From the NCBI GenBank assembly GCA_023846275.1, contig JAIUJO010000083.1, positions 749,001 to 813,000 of the forward strand: a DNA stretch of 64,000 nucleotides. The letters are read 5' to 3'. Position numbers and translations under genes: made by a program. The stretch is from Vanilla planifolia. Taxonomy: Eukaryota > Streptophyta > Magnoliopsida > Asparagales > Orchidaceae. Shown in pieces: positions 35,702 to 46,860 of this stretch. How positions within the stretch are numbered: the first letter of the stretch is position 1; every line of letters starts with the position of its first letter. The notes under the pieces were generated by a model that was given only the letters and a program-made list of their open reading frames with translations, was not told the DNA's origin and made no database searches.

Positions 35702-37108
35702 ATGACTAAGCCTTGTGAACTTCCTAGAAATTCTTTTACTAATGAAGTCAAGCCTTTTAGTGAACTTAATGTTGAGCACAAAAGATTGACTCAATTAAAT
35801 GCTAGGGCATTGAATTATCTTTATTGTGGAATTTCTCCTAGTGAGTTTACACAAATTATGAATTTGCATACAACATTTGAGGTATAGAAAAAGCTCGAAG
35901 TAACTTATGAGGGCAAATCTTGGGAGAGTATTCTTAAATGGTGATCTTGTAAGAAAAATTTTGAGAATCCTTCCAAAGGAATTTGATCCCCTTGCAATGG
36001 CTAATAAAGTAGCCAAAGATATTAACAAACTTTCATTGGATGAACTCCTTGGGGAACTTCTCAAAGCCGAAATAGAGATGACTAGGAGACTAACGGAAGA
36101 GGTTTCTACAAGCAAGTTAAAGCATGAAAGGAAGAAGGAAGAGCCCATGGCCTTTAAAGCCATCAAATATGATTCAGATTCCACTTCTACCTCTTCCACG
36201 GATTTGGAGGATGAGGTAAGTTCTCATGTTAATGGTTTAGCAGAAAATTGGCAAAAAGTTTTCTTATTAGGAATTGGAAGAAGAAGAGCAATAAGGAGAG
36301 GAAGAGGCCACAAACTTCCTTTGTGTGTAGTCAAACTGGTCATATTAAATCGGAATGTCCAAAACTTAAGGATAAGCATATGAAGGAGGAAAAGAAGAAG
36401 CAGAAGAAGAGCTTGAAGAAAAAGAAAGCTTTCCAAGCTACATGGAGTGCCTCCAAAGATTCGGATGTTTCAAGCTCAAGTAGAGGAGAAGAAGGGATGA
36501 TTTGTTTTATGGCAAATGAGACATCTTCAACATCCTCAAGTGAAGAAGAAGATGAAAATGACGTAAGCTCTTGGACAAGAGATATTCTTAAAAGTAATTA
36601 TATTGAAATTATGAATGCCTTGACTTCTTTAATGAGTGCTCATAAAAAATTTAAAAAGATTTACAAAGAAAAAGTTGAATTGCTTGATTTTGTTATAAAA
36701 GAAGATGAAAAGAAAAAGACAAAAAATCAAAATTTATGTGATGAAAAGGCTTCTCTTATTATTGAAAATACTTCTTTAAAGCATGATATTTGTGTTTTGA
36801 AAGAAAAAATACAATTTTTTGAGCATCCTAAAATAAGAAAAATTTCACATACTTCTCATGCTTCACATGTTTATTATTCTTCACATAACTTCAATTTTGA
36901 AAAACCTAAATACTTAAGCATGCCTAAGCCATCAAATATTGTTTGTTTTTATTGTTGTAAACATGGACATACTTTGAAAGAATGTTTTTTTAGGAGAAAC
37001 ATGTATGCACATAAAAAAATTTTTAGATGGATTATTAAGAATGAGAATGTGAAAGCTCCATTCAGTGCTCAACCCAAGTTTGCTTGGGTTCCCAAGAGTA
37101 GAACTTAG
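35702..37108 (+). pseudogene. gag remnant of the SIRE-like element
   Basis: The largest coding remnant of the element, in a few broken pieces. It encodes a SIRE-type Gag: a UBN2-like capsid region (KILRILPKEFDP near 35,955, then LSLDELLGELLKAE near 36,030), a lysine-rich zinc-knuckle region (CSQTGHIKSECP near 36,330), and acidic serine stretches. A coiled-coil-prone lysine/glutamate region follows, then a second CCHC-like motif (CFYCCKHGHTLKEC near 36,945). Gag forms the particle that packages element RNA. The last piece (36,248-37,108) is open for 286 codons, the longest non-repetitive frame in the window. Confidence 0.9.
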
Positions 37109-37189
37109 AAGAATAAAAGAAAGGGTCTCCAAAATATTTGGAGACATTCTATGATAGGTCTAGAACAGTTAAAAAACTTAAATTGATGA

Positions 37190-37860
37190 TTTAATAGTAT
37201 TCTTCTAATTTAGATTTTACACCTTGTATAATCAAAATCGAGAAGAAAATAAAAATCCAAATCTTAAGTATTCATCTATTAGAAAAGCATAAAGAGTCTT
37301 TAATCTAGAATCATAGGGTAGAGGAAATAATACATGTTGTGTTTGATGAGTCTATCCAACTAGTTAGTGAGAAGCATTGAGAAAATGAAATAAAATTAGT
37401 GAAGAACTTTGATTTGAATAAGAATGATGAAAAATTAGAAAATCTAGAAGTAAACAAAAAAAATTTATCTAGATGATGGAAATTTATAACCTCACATCTA
37501 ATGGATTTGATCATTAGGAGATTATTCAATACTTATTCAAATTTAGTTTCGGTAATAGAAAAGAGGAAATATGTAAAGAATATGGAGATCTTATGTCTAA
37601 GAAAATTGAAATGAGAAAGACGGTAAAGCTATTCTTTCTTAGGATTACAAATAAGACAAGAACTTCAAGACTATGGTCACACATATTAAAATTGATAAAA
37701 CTAATGCATAAATACTAGCTAAAATTCAAGTTCATCATTCTAGGACAAAGCACATAGATGTTAGATATCACTTTATCAAACACCAAGTGGTTGAAGGATT
37801 ATTCAACTTAGGGTATTCCCACTAAGCTTTAATTGGCTAATTTTTTTTACCAAACCAATA
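37190..37860 (+). pseudogene. residual pol scraps of the SIRE-like element
   Basis: Two short pieces of Copia pol are visible. One, at 37,320-37,540, resembles the linker between integrase and reverse transcriptase (an HVVFDES block, then a SHxxDLIIG-like block). The other, at about 37,730-37,800, resembles the end of RNase H (HHSRTKHIDVRYHFI). The integrase core and reverse transcriptase were not seen, so the element could only have moved with enzymes from a relative. Confidence 0.75.
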
Positions 37861-38082
37861 CCATTGTGGCAATTTCAAACATTAAGGGAATAATTAGGAA
37901 TTTTAGACATTGTATATCGTTCACTCCATTTTGATGGTGTTAAAGGGGGAGAATAGTTAGGAGTTAGTGGGAGCATCAAGATAGGAGGAGCATGTTAATT
38001 CTTAATTTCCTCAAGAATTTTCCCTTTAAAAAATTATTTTTATCACATTTTTATATTTAAAACATTTATGTCTTACAATCAT

Positions 38083-38096
38083 CAAAAGGGGGAGAT
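38083..38096 (+). other. polypurine tract of the SIRE-like element
   Basis: The run aaaagggggagat ends exactly where the 3' LTR begins and primes plus-strand DNA synthesis in this family. The same motif style (aagcgggagagat on the minus strand) occurs beside repeat copy B near 56,985. Confidence 0.88.
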
Positions 38097-39944
38097 TATT
38101 ACACCCTTGTTGTTTGATGAGTCAAGAATAAATGTTTTTTTTTCATATGGGCTTGCTCTAAAAAAAATTGTTAATGTTCAATTAAGACAAGCCATGAACT
38201 CTAAATGTCTAAAATAGTGGTCTTCAAGGCTCTTGGAGTCATGGCAAGCTTCAAGGAAATTGAACACATGTATTAAGGCTTTCATACTTGATTTTCTTTT
38301 TATTTTTCTTAAATTTGATATGTCCAAATTTTGAGATGATGTGGCACACTAGTAATATTAATATTTAAAAATTTTATAAAATTAATAATTATTGAATTTT
38401 GATTTTTGGGCCAAGCTTTATTGATAAAAAGTATAGACATTGGTATTTGATTTTTTAAAATTATTTAGGAATTATTTTTCATGAATTTCTTTTCATATTC
38501 ATTTAGAAAACTTATAATACTATGATAAATTAAATTATTTTGGTGCACTTCTATTAAATATTTTGGCACAAAAATTTGCACAAAACACCTAAAACAACGT
38601 TACTCTCCAGAATTTTCATTGTAACATTGGACGGGTCAACCAGACCTGACCACTGGCCTTTCCAGGCTTTTAGAAATTAAAAAAATAATAAATATAAAAA
38701 ATTTGTGGGCTGACATGATAAGGCACCCATAGTCCAAAGGAATTCAGGCCAAAGGCAACGCTGAACGGAGCAAGGCAATTTCAGGTCGCAGGCGACGACG
38801 GAACAGTGCAAGATCAAGTTAACCCGAATCAAGTGAAGAAATCCTAGTCAAAGAAGTGGGGAGCCAACCCCAAAGAGGCTCGAGAGTAACAGGAAGAGAA
38901 TTAGCTTTAAAGCACAATGGCAAAGAATTTTTCGCGATGTGGGACTAAATTCCAGCCTTACTATCAAACAAATCAGAAGAACGAGGACGATCGGATGGCT
39001 GGTTTTATTCAACCTAAAATGACATGCAGAAGAATCGAACCCAAGCTGCGCTGATATGGGCTAGGATGTAGAATCATTGAGGTAAGCTATTTTAATTTGA
39101 ATTATGCCAGAACACACTTTACTAATAGATGTAGGGCATTATGCACGCTGCTCAAATGAAGCCCACCCAGATTGAACGAACGAGATTAATCTCAAATGGT
39201 AAATTCGAGATTCAATCCGTCCCATCCGTGTTTGGGCCCGAATCGAACGGTAGCTGTTTTCCGTCCGTTACCTAAACGGCTAGTTTATTTTAAGAGCCTT
39301 TGGGAGTGATTTTAGAGCTCAAATTTAAGCTCTATAAATAGGAAAGAATAAAGAACTTCTAGAGGTTATATTTTGCTAAGATCTCAAAGCTTTCACATCA
39401 CAGCTTTGAGCAAAATCAAGTGAATACGGTGCTTCCAATTTCGTAAAGAGAAAGTAGCAAGAAGGATTCTGAAATTATAATTATTGCTTCAAAAATCTCT
39501 CAATGTCCATTCCTTTATTTTTTGGTCGTGTGTGCCTCTTATTTCACTTCAAGTTTTTTTATGTTTTTGCCAATTTTTTGTATTCTATTTTTTTGGGCTA
39601 AGGGCATCCCGACATTGTTCAAAAGCTAGGGTTTGAGTTTAGCCTGAAAAAACTCAAGTATGTTCGGGATTAGCCGTAGGAAAAATCCCAAGTAGGTTTA
39701 AGGTGAACCGTACGAAAAATCTCGATAGTAATTTTGTTTTTTTAGTATTGTTTTTCCCAACACCGGTTGGGGGTGGATATAAGCTTAGTTTTGAGTTGAA
39801 CCACCTTAAAAATCTTGTGTTATATTTCTTCTTATTTGTGCTTAAAAGATTTAATTTTTAATTGAAACTGAAAATCGAAAGAAAATTTTTTTACCACAAT
39901 TCACCCCCGCTCTTGTGGGATTTTCTTAAGCATAAAGAACTTCA
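38097..39944 (+). repeat. 3' LTR of the SIRE-like element
   Basis: Starts at the base after the polypurine tract and ends ...AACTTCA, followed by the target duplication. It includes a TATA-box-like tctataaata at 39,331-39,340, in the block matching about 34,825 of the 5' LTR. It is about 550 bp longer than the 5' LTR because of extra internal sequence near its left part. Confidence 0.93.
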
Positions 39945-39949
39945 CGTAA
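39945..39949. repeat. target-site duplication, right copy (cgtaa)
   Basis: Identical to 34,136-34,140 and directly next to the 3' LTR end. Confidence 0.92.
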
Positions 39950-39989
39950 GCGATCATTAAGGACTTAAATCCAAAAGAATCAATAAAGT

Positions 39990-41600
39990 TGATCACCAAA
40001 TTCACTTTTTATAAGATGACCAACAAACAATTTAATAGGAATTCTAAGATCAATTTGATGTCATCTTTTAACATGAAATAAATCATCTAATGCATGAGAA
40101 TGAAACATGAGATAAAGCTTGATTTTTATCGAAAGCTGATATGAAATTAAAAATGGACTGCTTATTGAACTTAGGAAATAAATATTTATGCAAATGGATG
40201 ACATTGTAGCATCTTCTATTACCTCACAAACACATTAACTGGAATTGCACTAATCCCATTGAAACTCGAAGCCATTCCTAACCAGAATCTTATTTTGATT
40301 AATCATCTTTATCAATCATAAGGATTAAATACAATGATCTATTTACATTATCGTTGCCTCTACTATTTTTGCTCTGTTCATCCAAACAAGTTTGATAATA
40401 AAGTATGTCATCATCGATGTTAGTTCCTGTGCATCACACACTATCGATGCTTATCTTCCATCACTTGATCTAATCCTACTTGTAATCAGTGCTATCTAAA
40501 TACCTAACATCACCTACTTACCCATTATCACAAGGCCACCAGCTACTTCCAGACAACCTACGATCTCCTTGCTGCTCGTTAGCTAGCACCCTTTGATCAT
40601 TGTCAAACGCTGTCATCTCTGATTCAAAAGTGGCCAAAGCCTACAAAAGGGACCCCACTTTAGGGGTTTAAATACACAGTCAACTAACAGGAGCTTAAGT
40701 AAAGGCTTGGGTAGGGGCAATCCCCTTTCCCATACAAGATCAGATGAACATGCATTCTTTGCGACCCAATTAGTAGGGGCATTGCCTTCCCTCAAAACAT
40801 GTGTGAAGCTGAATGTTGGCATCTTCCTCACATAGTGGAGAGCATCTGAAATAATTCCATCCTCCAAAGGACAATGAACCATTCCATCCTCTCATTTAAT
40901 GCATAGGTAGAGTCAGTCTGGATCTCAATAGTAGGGTAATCCTTGAGTTTTGTCATGATAAACAGCATGGCTTACTTGATAGGCTGAAGCTCAAAAACAT
41001 CACTTGCCTGTGACGTGAATCTCTTCTCCACAACGTGCATGGTCCTTCCCAGATGGTCGTGCACAACAAGGCAGATACCAGCCATCTCATTCTTCACCGC
41101 AGCATCACAATTGATCATTATCCAGCCCGTTAGAGGGGGAAGCCAAATACTAGTTACAAGGGAGCCAAAGGGGTTGAACTTTCCATTGATGTAGAAGAAT
41201 GATGATTAATGAGCTTTATAGTGGCAGTGCTTTCCAATTTGATCCTTTGGATGAGCATGACATTCCTGAAATTGGTCTCTTATGCACCCTTCAATTTGTA
41301 TTCTCCCAAATATGGAACAAAGTAAAGGCCACAATGGCAAATGAGCTACAGAGATGTCACGCACCACACCAGGCTGCACGACATGGGAGAGAAAGCTCTC
41401 TAGAAAGTGAAAACCAATGCACATACAAGTGCACATGCAATAGCAGATGCCCAGCACCTCAGTTGACGACACAGGGTCCTCAACAAGGCTTGAGATCCTA
41501 GCCAACCATCTTGTTACCCCATTATAATCCCCACTAATCCAAACCTCCAACTCATCATTCTTTTCCATCTTTGATACTTTACATACTAGCTCGAAAGGAA
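39990..41600 (-). mobile_element. LINE copy C, 3' part (RNase H and 3' end)
   Basis: The minus strand holds the C-terminal RNase H of a plant LINE ORF2. WIMINCDAAVKNEMAGICLVVHDHLGR lies near 41,110-41,030 and matches K-x-NCDAAVxxxxAGxGxVxRDHxGx, with the first aspartate present. FELQPIK follows where the AE-A-L block is usual, then IEIQTDS (near 40,920, third acidic position). The open piece at 40,613-40,882 ends with FSFTHVLREGNAPTNWVAKNA, matching FSHVxREGNxVADWLAN. Upstream (41,160-41,600) is the linker after the zinc-finger region. Leftward lies a probable 3' untranslated part. It is GC-richer and less decayed than copies A and B, so it is probably younger or from a different subfamily. 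There is at least one stop within the domain. Confidence 0.82.
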
Positions 41601-42355
41601 ATATAAGCCATGATCTCCAAAAAGGTGCACTCTTTCTATAACTTTTATTTTCTAAATGATAATCTAAAGTAAATGTTACTCTTTCTTCTATTCAAGTACT
41701 CCAAATAAAGTTTTTCTTAAAGTTTTTATTTTATTTTAGTGTAATTTTATATGGTAAAACTATTTAGTAAAACTTTATATTTATCTCTTATTGTGTTACA
41801 ATGCACTCTACTTAAGAATATATGGTAATAATTTATAGGCTAATATTTAAATAATTATAAAATACCTCACACACCTAACCTTAATTATTGCATGGTATCA
41901 TTTAATACTTTTCTAACAATCTATTAATAATTTCCATATCATAGGATCAAAATGAGACCATAGTAAATGTCTAATTTATCCCACATATACATTAGTTTAG
42001 CACTATGGTTTTCGATTTAATATTTAAAAATTATATTTTAAGAAAATTCTAATAATAAATATTTTTTTGTTCAAAAGAATTTTCTTAACAGAGTGTGTCC
42101 ACTAAAGAACTCTTAATTTGTTTTGGACAAATTTTTTCTTAGGAGATCGTATAAAAGCATATATATGACTCCTTATCATCTTTCTTGGGAACCATATAAT
42201 TGTATGCATGAGGTGGTTTGACAAAAGTGAGTTGATAATTAGTCATAATTTTTTTAAAAACACATGCCATCTTAGCTTTGGTAGTCTATAGTTATAGTTA
42301 CTTTGCATTTACAAATTATTTTAAATAAAACAAATATATTAAAAAGTAGATATCA
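41600..42355. other. AT-rich DNA, no recognisable gene
   Basis: No coding similarity was seen between LINE copy C and the second Gypsy gag remnant. The part near 42,120-42,350 may be the leader or LTR end of that Gypsy element. Confidence 0.5.
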
Positions 42356-42359
42356 CTCA

Positions 42360-43200
42360 TTATTCTCCTTTCTTGATATCTTCATGTGCCAAACGTTTAT
42401 ATGATCACAAAGCCTGGTAGGTCTTGCCAAATATCAAACAAAAGTTAAGAATCAATTCAAAACTAATGATAAAACTTAATCCATGATTACATGCTAGAAC
42501 TATCCTAATCAATAGCCTAATTCACCTAGATGGTTATACAAATTCTCTTAAACCAATAATGTGAATCAAAACTTAGAAAATAAAGACATAATAAGGGAAA
42601 TACCACATCTAATAATCTAGTATAAAAAGCCCTATGAGACATAAAAACCATAGAAGATATGATGATCCTTCTGATGAATCTCACCGAGGTATCTATAAGA
42701 CAAATCATAACCATAGAAGAAGGAATGAGCCTTCTAATGAGTCAAAGCTAAAAGATGATCTAGATATGCCTAGTAAAGAAGAAAGACTTATGAGGCATCA
42801 AAAGAGATAAGGAACATATGCTTAATATGAAACTCGATGTCTTAACTTTTAATGATAATTTTGATCCAAAAGATTATATTGACTAATAGACTAGTATAGA
42901 TAAATACTTCAACTAGCACAAAAAAATTCAATATAAAAAAATTTAATTTATTAAGACTAATCGAAATAATACTATACATTGGATTAATTAAGGTTGTAGA
43001 AGTCTTTTTAATAACTCATGTGATTATTATGAATATTTACTATAAACTTAATGGCAAAACATTATTAAAAATGTGTAAATATCTTTTTTTGTGCTATATC
43101 ATACGAATTTGCATTATAATGTTAAAGCAAAGCACTTTCTTTAAGGTTATGAATGTGGTAGATGGGTAATATGGAAAAGGAAGAAATAAAAGTAAAATGA
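42360..43200 (+). mobile_element. Ty3/Gypsy gag fossil, second copy of the 1-kb family
   Basis: It aligns with the element at about 950-1,500. A 'ttgatatcttc...atgtg-caaac' block occurs at 42,372 and 947. Long matching gag stretches follow (rich in RRNEPSDES-like residues). The FDPKDYID block occurs at 42,860 against 1,435, followed by residues matching KYFNWHK. It decays into unrecognisable sequence after about 43,150. Protease and pol were not found. It is broken and old. Confidence 0.72.
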
Positions 43201-46200
43201 AAAAAATGAAAGAAGAAGAAAGTGAAGAAAAAGAAGATAAAATGGATGACTATGACATTGCTCTTTTAAAACATGATATTATTTTCAATTATTTGATAGT
43301 AGAGAATAACTTGATCAGAAATGAAAATTTCGATTAGAAGAATAAAAAACATTTATTGTTTGTTTTGTATGAAATCTATTCCTTGAAGGAAATATTTTTA
43401 GCTTATTCATCACATGTGCATATGGATGCATACTCATAAACTTTTGCTGACATTGGAACTAAAGAAAGTTTATCAATGCAAATGCCTTATCATCAAGGAC
43501 ACATTTGCATGCTTTACATATGTATCATGAAATGTAATACCCAATTCCTTTTATAGACGAAATCATATTTCATCAGACTACCCTTTTAGGGAAACCTTTT
43601 TTTTAATTACATGTAAACATGTTTGGATTTCCAGGACACATTGTTTTGGATGTGACTTGAAATTCTTCACTCTTCATGCATTACTATTTATTTCGAATCC
43701 CAAGTTTATTTGGATTCTTAAATAGAAAGAATAGGTAATTTTGTAGGTCTCCTTAAATTTTAAGTCCATATAAAAATTAATAGTAATATTGTTTGCTTCA
43801 AAATGACAAACCTTATTGCTTATTAAGATTAACATCTTGAACTATTTGATTTTGGAATTATTCTATGCCAGTAGATAATATTATCCCATCTTGGAACTTT
43901 ACATATAGGCTAATAGTAAAATTTGTTTTAAATATAAGTTTTATTTCAATAATTATCTACAATTTTTTCTTATATGTCAAAAAACTTAGTAAAACTATAT
44001 TCATAATGATTAGCTACAACAAGTAATCATTTATGCAACCCCTAAATGAAGAAATAAATATTTAAAAATAGAGTTGTGCTTTAAGACTTCAAGATCATAA
44101 TGAATAATGATAAATCTATTATGAATATAATTTAGTTATTCTATTAATTTGATTCAGTCGGAATTAAATTGCACCAAATTGATTAAGGATTCATCATTTG
44201 TGAATAAACCTAAGATAAATAAAGAATCTATGTGAACTAGAATTCTAAATCCTTAAATACTTATGTCATGTAACATTTTAAAGTTGTTAATGTTCGAAAT
44301 TCATATGTATTTAAGGCAACCTTAAATTTTTATATCTCATCCCATTATTGTACACTACTTTGTTGTGGAACTAAAATTATAGGAGAATTAGTGTCTCGTA
44401 TTGTGGGAAGTTATGTAAGATGGCTTGATTTTTGTACGTTGTATTGTTGCTAATAAAATTAACTTATGATTCACCCAGTTGTTTGGTTAATAAGGAATTA
44501 TTACTAAATGAGTCATATCACAAAACATATTTGTTTAAATTTACATTAAATACATGTATAAAAACATTATATTACCAAAAATAAAATGATCGAGATCGTG
44601 TAGGTGAGTGCTAGACCATATTTTAATTATACCAAGCCAATTGGATGGTATGTCTTCTTAACATGCTTTGTGGGCCTCACCTCTGTCAACTATTCTTTTG
44701 TTTATGTTGTTGGTTACATAGCTAAGCTTTCACTAGTCTATATCAATGAACGAACACATTGGTAAATGGCCACACTATTTAAGCTTTAATTGAATAGGAA
44801 ACTTTCACTCAAATTCCCAAAATGAAAATAATCCTAGTGGCATTTGAGAATATCAAAGTTTTAAAAAATTTTAAGGTTTTATCTCTTCATAACAAACATG
44901 CATTAAACATTGAAGCATTAGGCATGGAACATCAATGGTTTTAAGCAGACAATCTTTAAGTGGCATCATATTCACATAAATGTTAAATCATCAATAGCTC
45001 TAGTATTGTTTTCATTTGAGTTTCTATTGACACATTTTTAAACAATGAAGCATTGTACTAGTTAGTTTTGGTAGTAAAAAGATCCTATATAAGTGACAAT
45101 AGTTAATATAAACCTAAGAAGATCAAGCATAACAAGGATGTGTATTGCGATTGATCTAGTAATGGAATTACCTAGTTTCATCTACCTAGCAATAAAAGAT
45201 GAAAACTCAAATGGATCATGGCAATGAATTCAATAAGATAATCTGTCATTGGATTGACTTCTTTGTTCAAGGTTACACCTCCATTCAAGTAAAAAAAATT
45301 AAATGTGGTCTAATATCCAAGTTGTAATTGAGGCTTCCAATGTGCAAACAAGTTTGGATCAATCCATAAATTTGGCAAATGTGGTAAATGAACAAGCAAT
45401 TCAATCTAATAGTTTAATGTTAGATAAGGATGCTTATGAAAAAATAATAAGGCAAACCACATTGCTACAACTCCATGAAGGAGTATATAAAAGTCACAAA
45501 TAATTGCGCTAATAAATGTGTAAAATAATTAGCACATGCTCAACCAAAATAAATGTTACCAATCAATTGACATGGAACAACATGAAATTTTAATCCATAT
45601 TAATGATAATTAAATTTCTTCTAAAAAATCCAAAGGTAGAATGAAATACTATGTTTAGTTATTGATTTAGTAACATCTTAGGATTAAGATTATTGGCAAT
45701 ATGACTTAACAATCATTTCAAGATTTTAGCAACGACTAACTTAAAAGAACTAGAAATTCTTGTCCAATGTAATTTAAAGAGAAAGATAACCTATTTTAGA
45801 GTAAACGCTTAAAGAGAGACTAGAAATGGTTAAAAGAAGCATCTCAATTGGAGCAACATTCATATAATTCCTAATTCTCTCAAATTGCATAACAAATAGC
45901 TTTATTGGATCATATCCTAGTCTGGAACATAAGAGTTACAGCAAATAAGAACACTATAAGCTCTTTCCTATACCCATCACTAAAATTGTAACTCTAATTG
46001 CTGTCATGGAACCTTTGAATGATAATAACAAATTGCATAAACTATCTAAGAGATTAGAATTTAAACGCAAGTTAGGAATACACCAAATAACATTAAGGTA
46101 TTATGATGAAAAGCATCCATTATCTAACCTTAAATGAGGATGAGTAGTCAATTCACATGCTCATTTATAATCCAAGGGAGTAAAATAGTGCCTATTATAC

Positions 46201-46860
46201 CTTTATGTATGCTAAATTCTGTGGTTAATGAAAAGACACTTTGGTACAACTCAACTTAAGTTATAGGGAAAACTAAAGCTTCGTTGTTAGTAATAAATGA
46301 TTTTAATATAAACACTACACTAAATTAGTACAAGGATTCCTCCAATCATATGTATAAAGTATTGAATGAATTCACTGATTAAATTAGTCAATGTCACATG
46401 TGAGAACACCCATTCATATGGCCTTTAATGACATGAAAAAAAGAAAGGAAAGGGAAAATGGGTTTAGAAAATATTTGATTGACAGTTAGAGAATAAAGCT
46501 TTTAAAATGTGTAGAATAAGATCAAATCATGTGCATCTTCTTCAATCTATAAAGGATCCAACTCATTTGCCAAAGTTGTTAAAATTTTTAAATGTGTTAG
46601 TGAACTACCTAACATTGACAGAAAATGCAAAACATTATATAAACTTATGTTGTCAACAAAATATTTATTAAATTTATATCTTCAAAATTCACTTTTTATC
46701 ACATATAATGGTAAGTAAGTTGTGACCCAACTCCTTTTGTAATTTAGTTATCAAGATATTAAATCATCAACAAAGAAAACTCTTAATATAAAAATTTCTT
46801 ACGTTACTTGCTAAAAATCTTGAGAATTTGTTGTTCACTACATTCCATTATATAGAGATT
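43200..46860. other. AT-rich DNA, no recognisable gene
   Basis: A long interval with only short frames. The open piece at 45,303-45,503 (66 codons, glutamine/asparagine-rich) has no recognised family. A TGTAATACCC word at 43,532 resembles some plant LTR starts, but no partner was found. Confidence 0.5.

Larger units (their letters stand above)
34141..39944 (+). mobile_element. SIRE-like Ty1/Copia element, gag-dominated, with LTRs and target duplication
   Basis: A full-length, structurally bounded LTR element of about 5.8 kb. The 5' LTR is 34,141-35,442 and the 3' LTR 38,097-39,944. Both end in CA, and the target duplication cgtaa occurs at 34,136-34,140 and 39,945-39,949. A primer site like tRNA-iMet (TGGTATCAATGCA) follows the 5' LTR, and a polypurine tract (aaaagggggagat) precedes the 3' LTR. 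The 2.65-kb interior holds gag with CCHC knuckles and only short scraps of the later pol region, so the element is non-autonomous and broken. By eye, aligned LTR stretches differ at roughly 7-10% of sites, suggesting an insertion several million years old or more. It is the best-preserved element in the window. Confidence 0.93.

Noticed and set aside
41199-41501. 100-codon plus-strand frame
   Set aside because: It is antisense to the LINE copy C coding remnant on the minus strand.
43531-43760. LTR start suggested by TGTAATACCC
   Set aside because: No matching end, partner or polypurine tract was seen. A single word is insufficient.
45303-45503. 66-codon frame rich in N and Q
   Set aside because: Isolated, short and unmatched. 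A chance frame is the simpler explanation.
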